From Treponema_B putidum (GTDB taxonomy: Bacteria; Spirochaetota; Spirochaetia; Treponematales; Treponemataceae), in NCBI RefSeq assembly GCF_007830595.1, contig NZ_VLLD01000003.1: 64,000 nt of DNA, one strand, 5' to 3'. The notes under the pieces are model-generated. The model had not been told where the DNA came from and ran no database searches. It saw only the letters and a program-made list of their open reading frames with translations. The position numbers and the translations under genes are program-made. Of this stretch, positions 43,841 to 53,095 are shown one piece after another (the first letter of the stretch is position 1; every line of letters begins with the position of its first letter).

Positions 43841-44618
43841 GTCATTGTTAAAAAAAGCGGTTATACTGTTTGCATTAACGGTATTATGTATCAGCTTTGC
43901 CTTTGCTGAAGACGGCAAAAGTATTGTTCAAAAATCACTCGATGTAAAACGGCCTAAGTTTACTCACTCTGCCTTAAAGATGACTCTTGTCGATTCTAAA
44001 GGAAATACTGAAGAACGGATGATAGAACAATGGGCAAAAGATCCCGGAGATAAAACAGGAGCTGCCGTTATCGTTTTTAAAAAACCTACTTTGATTAAAG
44101 ATACAAGGTTTTTGCAAATAGTAAATAAAGATAGGGCTAACGATAAGTGGATTTATCTTCCGGCTCTTAGAACTGTCCGCCGTATTGCGGGAGCCGAAGG
44201 TTCAAAACCATTTATGGGAACTGATGCCGATTATGATGATCTTGAAACAAGAAAGATAGATGATGATACTCATACTCTGCTCGGAGAAGAAACAGTTGAT
44301 TCTTACAATTGCTGGAAAGTCGAATCGGCAGCAGTAGATCCGAAAAGCAGCCGGTACTCAAAAAAAATTACCTACATCGATAAAGTAACTTGTATTCCGG
44401 TAATGGCCGAAATGTATGACAAAAAAGGTGCGTTGCTCAAAGTATTGAAGGTAGAAAAACTTGAACAAAAGAACGGATATTGGATTCCTATAAAAGGAAA
44501 TTTAACGAATGTTCAAACCAAACATTCTACCCATCTTGAAATCCTAAATATAGAAATAGATAAACCGATTAATGATAAAATGTTCACGCAGAATTTTTTA
44601 AATACGGGAAGATTATAG
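43833..44618 (+). CDS. LolA-like outer-membrane lipoprotein-sorting protein
   Basis: Exported protein, 261 aa. A signal peptide ends near SFAFAEDG. The body (MIEQWAKDPGDKTGAAVIVF, DKWIYLPALRTVRRIAG, FMGTDADYDDLETRKI) is typical of the periplasmic LolA-fold family that pairs with MMPL transporters. The start MNKSLLKK at 43833 has GGAG 7 nt upstream and overlaps the exporter stop by 8 nt, so translation is probably coupled. A carrier of hydrophobic cargo across the periplasm is the natural inference. Confidence 0.85.
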   Translation: MNKSLLKKAVILFALTVLCISFAFAEDGKSIVQKSLDVKRPKFTHSALKMTLVDSKGNTEERMIEQWAKDPGDKTGAAVIVFKKPTLIKDTRFLQIVNKDRANDKWIYLPALRTVRRIAGAEGSKPFMGTDADYDDLETRKIDDDTHTLLGEETVDSYNCWKVESAAVDPKSSRYSKKITYIDKVTCIPVMAEMYDKKGALLKVLKVEKLEQKNGYWIPIKGNLTNVQTKHSTHLEILNIEIDKPINDKMFTQNFLNTGRL

Positions 44619-44644
44619 GGTGTCTTTTTATGGGATGAGTGTGT

Positions 44645-46387
44645 ATGAAAAAATATATATTTATTTGTATGATTTTTATTTTTCTAAATTCTGCTCAAGC
44701 TCAAGACTCATTTTTTGATGATTCCGATTTCGGTAATGAAAGTGCAAACTCGGAAACCGGACAAAGTTTATCGTCGAATTTTGAATTTTCAGGCTTTGCC
44801 GCTCTTGGAATAAGATTCTATCCTCACCCTGATTTAAAGCGGGCGGACGCTGTTCCTAATTTCGGCATAAATTTAAAACACTCTTCTTCAAAAACGGAAA
44901 TTGACTCTCATTTTAGATTCAATATGAGGACTATTTTAGAATATCCTCTTGATTTTATTGATGAGTGTACAATGAGAGCCTATCTTGGAGATTTTGTACT
45001 ATCAACAGGAAAGATGAAACTGGTTTGGGGAAAGGGTGATATGCTCCATGTTTTGGATGTATTTAATGCTAACGATTTTACGGATTTTACTATTCCTTCT
45101 TATATTGACCGAAGAATAGGAGAGCCGATGATTCATCTAGCTTACAATGCTCCTATATCCTTGCGGCTCGAAGCTGCATGGACACCTCTTATGACCCCCG
45201 ACCGTGTTTCCTTAAAAGGGCCTTGGGTACCTTCGCAAATTGAGGAGGCAAAACAAAAACTCTCCAGTACCCTTTTTGACGGTACATTGCTAGATTTATT
45301 TCCATCACAAAAAATTGAAAATATAATGTATACAACCATAAAGGATACTTTAACTGCCATAACATCTCCTCCGGCTAATATAACGGTAAATTTTCCTGTA
45401 TTGTCTGATGAGGAAATAGATCAAATTAGTTCACAATTTAATTCTCTTCAAAAACCTGTAATAAAAGCAATATTAAAATCTTTAAGCGGCAAGCCCATTA
45501 CTATCGATATTTCAGGAACATTAACCGAAGATAAAATAAATGAAATTGCAGAAAAAGAATCAAAAAAATATGCAAAATTTATTATTGAGGAATGTAAAAC
45601 TTCCTTACAAAAAGCCGGCACAATAATCCAAAACTTTGATTTAGATCCTTTTATAAAAATCGGAATGAACTCTTTTCTTCCCGATATGAATCAGATAAAA
45701 TACGGGCAGTACGGCTTACGGCTTTCAGGTTCTTTGGGGCCGACCGATATGGCTTGCCAATATTATTTTGGGCATTATAAAACTCCGTCTATCGATGTTT
45801 CTGCAATGATTGAAAAAGCTATGAGCGGCGGGAATATAAGAGATTGTGTTTATTACGATCCTATTCACATTTTTGGTATGGATTTCGGAGCTGCAATTTT
45901 TATGTTTAATTTTAGATCGGAAGCTGCATATTATATGAGTTACGATTTTAAGGGTAATAATCCTGCCGTTCATAATAACAGTATTCAGTGGGTTTTAGGT
46001 TTTGATGTAGATATTCCGCTCAATAACATAAACCTAAATATTCAAAATATAGGTTCTTATATTTTAGGTTTTAAAAATGTAAAAGAAAATAATAAAAACG
46101 GTTTTATAGACATGGATTGGAATAAAGCACAAAAAGCTTCAAACAATAAGCTAGTTGTAAATATTTCGGACTCATGGCTCCACGAAAATTTAAGCGATTC
46201 TATAACAATAATTTGGGGAATAGAACACAATGATGCAGTTATTATGCCCAAAATAAAATATAGGATAAAAGACGAATTTTATGTGGAAGGAACGGGGGCT
46301 TATATTTATGCAAAAGATAAAAAAAGCGAATTTGCTTCATGGAAAAATAATCACTTTGTTCAATTAAGCTTTGAATATCATTTTTAA
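44645..46387 (+). CDS. Predicted outer-membrane beta-barrel protein of the exporter cluster
   Basis: 580 aa. A signal peptide (YIFICMIFIFLNSAQAQ) is followed by an acidic segment and then alternating strands such as FEFSGFAALGIRF. The last residues FVQLSFEYHF end in Phe, as outer-membrane barrels do. KMKLVWGKGDMLHVLDVFNANDFTDF resembles DUF1302-type proteins, which occur with RND and LolA-like genes elsewhere. A helical insert (about 200-330) is not recognised. The ATG at 44645 has a weak GGGATGAG upstream; an in-frame GTG lies two codons earlier. Confidence 0.7.
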   Translation: MKKYIFICMIFIFLNSAQAQDSFFDDSDFGNESANSETGQSLSSNFEFSGFAALGIRFYPHPDLKRADAVPNFGINLKHSSSKTEIDSHFRFNMRTILEYPLDFIDECTMRAYLGDFVLSTGKMKLVWGKGDMLHVLDVFNANDFTDFTIPSYIDRRIGEPMIHLAYNAPISLRLEAAWTPLMTPDRVSLKGPWVPSQIEEAKQKLSSTLFDGTLLDLFPSQKIENIMYTTIKDTLTAITSPPANITVNFPVLSDEEIDQISSQFNSLQKPVIKAILKSLSGKPITIDISGTLTEDKINEIAEKESKKYAKFIIEECKTSLQKAGTIIQNFDLDPFIKIGMNSFLPDMNQIKYGQYGLRLSGSLGPTDMACQYYFGHYKTPSIDVSAMIEKAMSGGNIRDCVYYDPIHIFGMDFGAAIFMFNFRSEAAYYMSYDFKGNNPAVHNNSIQWVLGFDVDIPLNNINLNIQNIGSYILGFKNVKENNKNGFIDMDWNKAQKASNNKLVVNISDSWLHENLSDSITIIWGIEHNDAVIMPKIKYRIKDEFYVEGTGAYIYAKDKKSEFASWKNNHFVQLSFEYHF

Positions 46388-46415
46388 TTAAACAAAAAAT
46401 CTGGCAGAATAAACA

Positions 46416-46452
46416 AAGCCCCTCCAATCCTTAAAGGATTTGAAGGGGTTTT
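46416..46452. terminator. Bidirectional terminator between convergent genes
   Basis: Imperfect stem (CCCC...AATCC / GGATT...GGGG, one mismatch and one bulge) around TTAAA, with T-runs on either strand. Confidence 0.65.
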
Positions 46453-46483
46453 GCAAAATTATTTTATCACAAGATTGCTTCAT

Positions 46484-47785
46484 TTAGCCGAAAAACAGCG
46501 GGACTAAGAACGAGGCAAGCAGGATTATAAATGCACCTCCCAAGCGGGATGAGATTTGAGCAAAGGGCATGAGCTCCATGCGCTTTGAGGCCGTAAGAAC
46601 GGCAACATCTCCCGTTCCTCCCATGTTTGCCATACAAAGACCTGCAGTAATAGCAGCTTCAATCGGATAAAAGCCTACAAGTTTTCCTATAATTCCGGCA
46701 CCGATAATTGCACCGATTACAACCAAGAGAACAAGTACAACATAAGAAATGCTGAATGCTCCGATAATATCGCCAAGGTTTGTATATGCAATACCTATAC
46801 CGACCAAGAGGGCTGCGGTAAAGTTTTTTGCGACGAATTTATACCAAAGAGCGCAAGCATTTTCAAAGTTTTTGGGCAGGATATTTACAGCTTTTACAAC
46901 AGCAACGCTTATAATCATCCAAGCATAGGTGTGGATATTTACCCCTATAAGTTTAAATATGTTAGATACTATATTTCCCCATGTAAAGAAGGCTGTTGCA
47001 ATAACGATAGCAATTCCGAACTCCTGCAAAGAAAAATGCCTTTGAAGTTCTTCATCATTAGGAACTTCAAATGTTCCGCTTGCAAGAAGCTGTCCGTTTC
47101 CTGTCCAAGAGGGTTTAACCTTACCGAGTTTATCTAGTACACCTCCGGCAACTATTGCAAGAGCATTACCGAGAGCTACTGCCGGTACAAGCTTAGATAA
47201 GATTTGCTCTGTGGGAATTTTCAATGCGGATGAAAATACTTGGGAGATCGGAACGGCTCCGGCCCCCATACCTCCGCCCATGATTGGAATACCGACATAA
47301 GCTATAGCTTCCGTTGCCTTCATTCCAAAAATAGGAGCGCCTAGTGCAACCAAAACCAATGCTGCTGCAACAGAGCCTATGATGCACGGGAAGTAGCGTA
47401 TAGCAGCCTTAATTAAAAGCTTTCTGTCCATTCCCAGGATAGAACCTGTGATAAGGGCTGCAATGTAAAAGTCTAAAAAACCTCCGCTTTTCATAAAGGT
47501 CGAAGTATTTTTTAAAATTCCTTCGGGCAAAATATTATAATAAGCAAGGGCGCTGGATGCAAAGATAATTACAATCGGCCCTCCCCCAAAGAATGTTTTT
47601 ACTATAGGAGTATTGTCTCCGATAATGTTTAGTACTTCACCAAGTACCATCATCAAAAGAAGGGCTCCTATCATTCCGCCAGGCAGCTTATTCCACCATG
47701 TTGCAGCAATTACAACTGCCGAAATAATGCCGAAAAGTGTGAGCGGCATGCCCAAAATCTCATACTTTTTCTTTTCATTTACCAT
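46484..47785 (-). CDS. 2-hydroxycarboxylate transporter family protein (CitS/MaeP type)
   Basis: Inner-membrane secondary transporter, 433 aa, about 11 helices. The family GGxG re-entrant loops are visible: GIPIMGGGMGAGAVPISQVF in the first half and CMANMGGTGDVAVLTASKRMELMPFAQISSRLGG in the second. Relatives carry citrate, malate or lactate with Na+ or H+; the exact substrate cannot be told. GGAGG precedes the start. It is the last gene of a likely operon with P83/100, 15 nt away. Confidence 0.9.
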   Translation of the reverse strand: MVNEKKKYEILGMPLTLFGIISAVVIAATWWNKLPGGMIGALLLMMVLGEVLNIIGDNTPIVKTFFGGGPIVIIFASSALAYYNILPEGILKNTSTFMKSGGFLDFYIAALITGSILGMDRKLLIKAAIRYFPCIIGSVAAALVLVALGAPIFGMKATEAIAYVGIPIMGGGMGAGAVPISQVFSSALKIPTEQILSKLVPAVALGNALAIVAGGVLDKLGKVKPSWTGNGQLLASGTFEVPNDEELQRHFSLQEFGIAIVIATAFFTWGNIVSNIFKLIGVNIHTYAWMIISVAVVKAVNILPKNFENACALWYKFVAKNFTAALLVGIGIAYTNLGDIIGAFSISYVVLVLLVVIGAIIGAGIIGKLVGFYPIEAAITAGLCMANMGGTGDVAVLTASKRMELMPFAQISSRLGGAFIILLASFLVPLFFG

Positions 47786-47800
47786 AAAATCTTCCTCCGT

Positions 47801-49492
47801 TTAAAGATCTTTTTTATCAAAAGGTTTTTCGTCTTTATCTTCCGAAATTACTATATTTGTCAAATCCGTTAGTCTTAATAAGCGTATAGAATTATTACTG
47901 TCCTGAATTAATAAGCCTCGATCGCTGATTGTTATTGGAGTATAGGGCAATACCTGCACTGCAGACTTAGCTTGAAGCTCAAGATTTTCATTATATCGGC
48001 CTATATAGTATTTACCGTTGCTGTCAATAACCGCATAATAATCATTTCCGTTTTTAACCAAAACACTTTCACCTGCAATATTCTCTTGACTTTGTTTAAC
48101 AATCTCAAGGGATTTTGAATCTATCAGTACAAGGGCTATTACAGCATTACCGGACTGAGTACCGGCTATTGCCATCAGATTTTTTCCTACAATGTAGAGG
48201 TTCCTTCCTCTAATCGTATTGATTCCCGAAGTTCTAAGTTCTTCTTCCGTTTTTAGATCCAGAAGAACCAATTCAGAAAGCATCTTTGATTCATCTACAA
48301 CCTTTAAACCATAGCCGGGAATTGACGAAGCAATAGCAGCATCGCCTTCGGCTTTTTTCTCAGCCTTTTTATCTTCTATGATTTTCTGTGTATCCGAAGC
48401 AATGTCCTTCCTATCAGTTTGAGCTTCTTCAGCCTTTTTTTCGGCCATCTTTTCTTCTTCTTTTATTTCTTGTTTGGCCTCATCCGCTTTTTTTTGCTCT
48501 TCTTCGGCAGTTTCTTTAGCTTTTTTAGCCTCTTCGGTCTTCTTTTCCGCTTCTTTTTGAGCTTCTACAGCTTCTTTTTGCTTTTCTTCAGCAGCTTTTT
48601 TATCTTCAGGCTTTCCTGTTTTTGCAGCTTTTTCTTCTGCTTTTTTAGCTTCTTGCTGTTTTTGTTCAGTCTGCTGTTTTTGTTTATCGGCTTCTTTTTG
48701 CTTTGCTTCGGCTTCTTTCTTTTGCTTATCAGCTTCTTTTTGTTTTGCTTCGGCTTCTTTCTTTGCAAGCTCTGCACGCTTAGCGGCTTCTTCGCTTTCT
48801 CTTTCTTTTAGGTCAACCATTTCTTTGCGTTTTTCAATGTCCTTATCTTCATCTTCACGCATTTTTTCGACAACCTTTTTATCGGAAATAGAAGTCGTAT
48901 CTACTGAACTTATAGTACCGGCATATTTTTGGTCTGTTAGCGGAATGACTATTTGAGTTTGACCCGGCCATTCATCATAACGCAGGGCTAAACCGGCTTT
49001 TTCTTTTGTCAAATTCTTTGTAACAACCTGCTTGTACTTTTGATTAAAAAAATCCATCTGCCCGCGGTAAACGGCATTATAGATTGTAACAAAGTGTGCA
49101 AGAGTTGCCGCATCTCTGCCGGAATATCCGTAAGCGGACATTAAATATCCTGAGATAATAAGCCTTACATTATTTATATGATCAACACCGGCATCTTTTC
49201 CTATAATAAAGATATCCGCATCAAGGCCTTCTTTTGTTTCCGGGTCTACACAGTGAATAACTGCGTATCTGTTCATATCTCCTGCACGTCCGTTTTGTAC
49301 TGCCCCTGCAAGATTAGAGCCTATACCTCGAATTGTGTCAACACTATCGACAACATCATGGGGGCCGTTGTAGTTAATAAATTCTATAGCCCTATTTCTT
49401 ACAGAGTCAATTTCAGGTCTGTCAACCTCAATTGCAAAACCTGAAAAAATTAACATAAGTGTAAAAAACGAAAAAACCAATAGTTTTCTCAT
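47801..49492 (-). CDS. P83/100-family antigen
   Basis: 563 aa with a signal peptide (LLVFSFFTLMLIFSGFA). The N-terminal domain (NRAIEFINYNGPHDVVDSVDTIRGIG) is the spirochaete P83/100 family seen in Borrelia and T. pallidum. The middle (about 220-380) is a long charged coiled coil of repeated KEAEAKQKEADKQ-type units. The C-terminal 190 residues look like a beta-rich domain. The start at 49490-49492 has GGAGG upstream. Location is thought periplasmic or membrane-associated; function is not known. It lies between a beta-propeller/HEAT protein and a transporter. Confidence 0.9.
   Translation of the reverse strand: MRKLLVFSFFTLMLIFSGFAIEVDRPEIDSVRNRAIEFINYNGPHDVVDSVDTIRGIGSNLAGAVQNGRAGDMNRYAVIHCVDPETKEGLDADIFIIGKDAGVDHINNVRLIISGYLMSAYGYSGRDAATLAHFVTIYNAVYRGQMDFFNQKYKQVVTKNLTKEKAGLALRYDEWPGQTQIVIPLTDQKYAGTISSVDTTSISDKKVVEKMREDEDKDIEKRKEMVDLKERESEEAAKRAELAKKEAEAKQKEADKQKKEAEAKQKEADKQKQQTEQKQQEAKKAEEKAAKTGKPEDKKAAEEKQKEAVEAQKEAEKKTEEAKKAKETAEEEQKKADEAKQEIKEEEKMAEKKAEEAQTDRKDIASDTQKIIEDKKAEKKAEGDAAIASSIPGYGLKVVDESKMLSELVLLDLKTEEELRTSGINTIRGRNLYIVGKNLMAIAGTQSGNAVIALVLIDSKSLEIVKQSQENIAGESVLVKNGNDYYAVIDSNGKYYIGRYNENLELQAKSAVQVLPYTPITISDRGLLIQDSNNSIRLLRLTDLTNIVISEDKDEKPFDKKDL
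48690..48770. repeat. Degenerate tandem repeat in the P83/100 gene
   Basis: Units of about 42 bp encoding KEAEAKQKEADKQ are repeated at least twice, within a longer Lys/Glu/Ala/Gln-rich coiled-coil region. Repeat number may vary between strains. Confidence 0.6.
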
Positions 49493-49512
49493 AAGCAAAT
49501 CCTCCGTTCTTC

Positions 49513-51156
49513 CTATTGTACTATATTTTTTAGTTTTTGTCTTGCATAATTTTGAATAATATTTGAATAAGGCCCCTTAATTACATAAAAAAGGCTTGAA
49601 ATAGCAGCCCGGGAAGTTTCTTGATCGCCGAAACGCATCAGTGCAGTTAAACAATCACAGACTGCAGCCATAAGGTTTATGTCATCATATTTGGCCTTTC
49701 CCATAACAAAACGTATACCTTCCATTGTCTTGCCGTCGGGATCATAGGCAAGATGCTCCAAGCCCCGCAAAATTCCGGCGAGCACATCAGGGTCATCTAT
49801 TTTATAGATTCCGTTCAATAAAATATCCCTATATTCATAGGAGCCTAACCTTCCTAAAAGCTCTGCAGCCCTTGCTCTATCAAAGGCATTAAAATCTTGC
49901 GCAAAATATGAAGCCTTGCGCTTATTTTCCAATATGGTTTTTAACTGAAAAGCATAGCGAGGTTCCTTTTCGCCTACTGCGCCGTTTTCTATTTCTTTTT
50001 GTATAACATCTAAAAGTTCTGCCGTAGTAGCATATTCAACAAAAAACGGAAGGTCATCCTTACCCTTATCGTCTTTTTGCACTATAGAATAGAAACTATC
50101 AGGAGAACTTATTTTTGTTCCCTTTCGTAAGAGCTTTGTTTCGACTCTGTAAGCGTTTAAAATTTCATTTGTTATTCCGACTAAAAGCCCGTTTTCGGTT
50201 ATAATAGGGAAAAAATCGGTTTCGGGTATCTTTTTTTCCCATTTGATGCGCCCTGAGTCTGTAATAAGACAGCCGAATCCTTTTGCGGTAATATTGAATT
50301 CGTTGCCGATTGCATAGCAATGCACCCCGCCCGAAAAATTACCCGAAGTTTTTTCTTCCCATATAAGTTCATTGGTCTTTAAATCTTTAAAAATCAGCTT
50401 ACCGCTTTCAAACATATAAAGAACCTTTCCGCCCTTATTATAAAAAGCATTTCTGCATATTTCGGGCTCGGTAGTTTGCCAAAGAGCTTCGGAGCCTCCT
50501 CCCGTTTTGTAGTACGAAATTGAACCGTCCGTACAAGCAAGAATGTACCCTTCAGGAGCCTCCCCTATAGCCGAGACGGTCTTTTTAAGCCTGCGCTGCT
50601 CTACAACCGAACCGAAGATAGAAACACGCAAGAAATCCCCCGATTTTAAAATCAAAACTATATCTTTGGAACCGGTTTCAGAAGGCTGAAATATGGGTGC
50701 GGAAACTAGGGGAATTTCCCATTTTAGTTTTCCCGAAGAAGTAAGACAAATTATGTTATCTTCTTGGATTATAAAAATGCGCCCATCCCGTGCAGTATGT
50801 ACGGGAAAAATCGGTTTTTTCTTTAAAGGATAAGTCCAAAGAGGCATCCCTTGAGAAGAAAAGGCTTCAATATTCCCCTTTGCAGTAACCATGTAAACCA
50901 GTCCTGCTTGAGAAACCGATAAAAAATTACTTGGGAATTCACTTGTATTTCTTCGCCATAAAAATGTGCCTTGAGAGGTAATACAGTTTAGGGCCTTATC
51001 GTCCCCTGCCGTATAAATATTTCCATTCCAAAAAACCGGAACCGTTATATTCTTGCCGGCAAACACTAATGTCCAATGAGCGTCAAGGGTTTGTGCGGGC
51101 AGCTTAAAAGAAAAAACAAAAAAACAAAAAAATATACTAAAAAACGATTTTTTCAT
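49513..51156 (-). CDS. Beta-propeller/HEAT-repeat exported protein
   Basis: 547 aa with a signal peptide (SFFSIFFCFFVFSFKLPA). Residues about 25-340 show repeated PQQ-like strands (LNCITSQGTFLWRR, IEAFSSQGMPLWTYP, IICLTSSGKLKWEIP, FGCLITDSGRIKWEK), as in eight-bladed propellers such as BamB. The C-terminal 170 residues are helical, HEAT-like (RAAELLGRLGSYEYRDILLNGI). The combination suggests a periplasmic scaffold. It is the first gene of the P83/100 operon, with promoter TTGAAA-17-TATTCT upstream. Confidence 0.8.
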   Translation of the reverse strand: MKKSFFSIFFCFFVFSFKLPAQTLDAHWTLVFAGKNITVPVFWNGNIYTAGDDKALNCITSQGTFLWRRNTSEFPSNFLSVSQAGLVYMVTAKGNIEAFSSQGMPLWTYPLKKKPIFPVHTARDGRIFIIQEDNIICLTSSGKLKWEIPLVSAPIFQPSETGSKDIVLILKSGDFLRVSIFGSVVEQRRLKKTVSAIGEAPEGYILACTDGSISYYKTGGGSEALWQTTEPEICRNAFYNKGGKVLYMFESGKLIFKDLKTNELIWEEKTSGNFSGGVHCYAIGNEFNITAKGFGCLITDSGRIKWEKKIPETDFFPIITENGLLVGITNEILNAYRVETKLLRKGTKISSPDSFYSIVQKDDKGKDDLPFFVEYATTAELLDVIQKEIENGAVGEKEPRYAFQLKTILENKRKASYFAQDFNAFDRARAAELLGRLGSYEYRDILLNGIYKIDDPDVLAGILRGLEHLAYDPDGKTMEGIRFVMGKAKYDDINLMAAVCDCLTALMRFGDQETSRAAISSLFYVIKGPYSNIIQNYARQKLKNIVQ

Positions 51157-51188
51157 AATTTTATCCGGTAAAGGCAAACATATTAAAT

Positions 51189-51217
51189 AGAATAAATGAT
51201 TTTTAATGTTTTTTCAA
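51189..51217 (-). promoter_or_regulatory. Promoter of the propeller-P83/100-transporter operon
   Basis: Minus strand TTGAAA (51212-51217), 17-nt spacer, TATTCT (51189-51194), 32 nt before the ATG. Confidence 0.6.
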
Positions 51218-51240
51218 GACAGCTGTTTTTAAAATCTTCC

Positions 51241-51269
51241 TTGACAAATAAGCAGACCTGCCCTATACT
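51241..51269 (+). promoter_or_regulatory. Promoter of the CPBP protease gene
   Basis: TTGACA (51241-51246), 17-nt spacer, TATACT (51264-51269). The short leader contains the inverted repeat AAGTGA / TCACTT. Confidence 0.82.
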
Positions 51270-51317
51270 TATAAGTGAAGCCGTAACAGTGTCATCACTT
51301 ATTAGGAGTGTAGTTTT

Positions 51318-52160
51318 ATGCTGGGTAAAAAACGCATTTTAACCGTATTTTTGTGGTTTATATCGATTATAATTGAAGCTTTTACCGCATATTTTATTAT
51401 TGAGATTATATATGTAGATGTGCTTATGTATAAAGAAAAATATTGGTATATACTCAAGACTCTTGTGTATACTGTATTGGGCATTGCAGTCATAACCTTT
51501 AAACGGTTTAAAGAAAACAAAAATATTTTACAATTTAAGTCTTTTAAATTTTCCACAGTTATAAAAATATTATTGGTTGATATCATTATAACTACACTTA
51601 TAGCATGGGTTTTATTCAGCGGTTTTAATTATTTTAAGAACACTATACAAAATTCGGTTATTTATTTTTTAAATAGATTTACGGGAAAAGAGAGCTTTAC
51701 TATCCGCACTATATTTAATACCTATTTTATATACAAGCCATTTGTTATTCAGAGGTTTATAATGACTCTTACCATAGTACCTATATATGAAGAGCTTATA
51801 TTTAGGGGAGTAATCTATGATGATACAAAAAAATTATTTAATGTAAAAATCGCAGCTCTTGTCTCTGCGGTATTATTCGGATTGATACATTTACATGGGA
51901 GTTATATGCAGATTGTTGTAACAATGATGGGAGGTTTACTATCAGCCTATTGTTATGAAAAGACAAAATCTCTTTATGCATGTATCTTACTCCATTCTAT
52001 ACATAATTTGATGAGTAACGTTATATATAGATTATTAGACTGGCGCGCATATGTTATGCTTACTCTTATTTGTATGCTTGCCGGTGTAATTATGCTTATT
52101 GCCGAAGGGATTAGGTATTTCAGTAAAAGAAAGGCAGCGGCTGAAATAGGTATTAATTAA
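51318..52160 (+). CDS. CPBP-family intramembrane metalloprotease
   Basis: Membrane protein, 280 aa, about seven to eight helices. The family motifs are intact: EELIFRGVIYD (Glu-Glu and Arg), FGLIHLHG (His) and LHSIHNLMSN (His, Asn). These proteins relate to Rce1 CAAX proteases; bacterial members act in bacteriocin immunity or unknown processing. AGGAG lies 11 nt before the ATG. It converges on the next gene with a gap of 7 nt and no terminator between. Confidence 0.9.
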   Translation: MLGKKRILTVFLWFISIIIEAFTAYFIIEIIYVDVLMYKEKYWYILKTLVYTVLGIAVITFKRFKENKNILQFKSFKFSTVIKILLVDIIITTLIAWVLFSGFNYFKNTIQNSVIYFLNRFTGKESFTIRTIFNTYFIYKPFVIQRFIMTLTIVPIYEELIFRGVIYDDTKKLFNVKIAALVSAVLFGLIHLHGSYMQIVVTMMGGLLSAYCYEKTKSLYACILLHSIHNLMSNVIYRLLDWRAYVMLTLICMLAGVIMLIAEGIRYFSKRKAAAEIGIN

Positions 52161-52167
52161 GTTTAAT

Positions 52168-52941
52168 CTAAAATATAAAAGGAAACACCCTCTTAGGTTT
52201 TAAAGCTGCAAATTCTTCAGGAAATTCTTTCTTGTAGCTTTTATTTATAGTATAGGCCCTCGGAACAAGGTTGGCACATGTCCAGAAGGCAAACAAGAGA
52301 CCTACAAAGCTCCAAGATAAAAGGGCAAAGCCGAACCATTCCAATATTTCTCCGAAATAATTGGCACTGGATACATACCTGTACATTCTTTTATGCGGAA
52401 AATAGTGTGCAGTATCCCCCGGTTTTCGTAATGAACGTATATACTTGTCCGAATCTATGTTTATAGCCATCCCAAGTAAAAAAATAAGAACTCCGATTAT
52501 AAAACGGGGATCATATAGCCACGAGATAGGGTACATGGTCTTGGGGGAAAGGTAAAAAAGCCATGCACCTATTAAAAAGGCGTTTATCGTATTAAATGTA
52601 ATTCCCATCAAAACGATGAGGAGGGGCATCTTACTTTTTCCTTTAAGTAAAAATGGAAATATAAGAACTCTTTGAGCGTAGTGCAATACAAAAAAAAGGC
52701 CGATTATAATTCTTACAAAATTTTCAGGCTTAGCCCATACGCACATTAGGACAATCATGGTAATAAGTGTAGGCACTTCCATCACAAACCAAGCGATTTT
52801 ATTATTAAAGGAAAATCCCCATTTTTTATTTATCATTTTACCGTATCCGGCCGGTACAAAAAACAGTACTACAAAGCAAATCAGCCCGACACCGAATAGG
52901 ACAATTTGTGCAACATTAAAAGTAAATATCAGTCTTTCCAT
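52168..52941 (-). CDS. Steroid 5-alpha-reductase-like membrane protein (DUF1295 type)
   Basis: Polytopic membrane protein, 257 aa. The C-terminal signature RYVSSANYFGEILEWFGFAL followed by RAYTINKSYKKEFPEEFAALKPKRVFPFIF matches the 3-oxo-5-alpha-steroid 4-dehydrogenase C-terminal family. Bacterial members often act on lipids or unknown enoyl/enone substrates; a steroid role in a spirochaete is unlikely. TTGACT-17-TATACT ends 8 nt before the ATG, with no ribosome-binding site, so the mRNA is nearly leaderless. Confidence 0.82.
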   Translation of the reverse strand: MERLIFTFNVAQIVLFGVGLICFVVLFFVPAGYGKMINKKWGFSFNNKIAWFVMEVPTLITMIVLMCVWAKPENFVRIIIGLFFVLHYAQRVLIFPFLLKGKSKMPLLIVLMGITFNTINAFLIGAWLFYLSPKTMYPISWLYDPRFIIGVLIFLLGMAINIDSDKYIRSLRKPGDTAHYFPHKRMYRYVSSANYFGEILEWFGFALLSWSFVGLLFAFWTCANLVPRAYTINKSYKKEFPEEFAALKPKRVFPFIF

Positions 52942-52949
52942 AGGTATTG

Positions 52950-52978
52950 AGTATAAATTATCGATGTATCAGAGTCAA
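52950..52978 (-). promoter_or_regulatory. Promoter of the reductase-like gene (near-leaderless)
   Basis: Minus strand TTGACT (52973-52978), 17-nt spacer, TATACT (52950-52955), then 8 nt to the ATG. Confidence 0.7.
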
Positions 52979-53032
52979 TAGATAAAAATAGATGAGGCAA
53001 AAAGACTTCAAAATTTTTATCCTGTTTTCTTA

Positions 53033-53061
53033 TTGAATATTACCTCTCAAATTGTTATATT
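53033..53061 (+). promoter_or_regulatory. Promoter of sufCBD
   Basis: TTGAAT (53033-53038), 17-nt spacer, TATATT (53056-53061), 34 nt before the sufC ATG. Confidence 0.65.
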
Positions 53062-53095
53062 ATATGGGCAATTATGCAAAATTACGGGAGTTATA

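Noticed and set aside
48419..48811. Plus-strand ORF of 130 aa rich in Phe and Leu, opposite the P83/100 gene
   Set aside because: It is the antisense of the Lys/Glu coiled-coil repeats, where the complement reads as Phe, Leu and Ser. No start signal or independent pattern.
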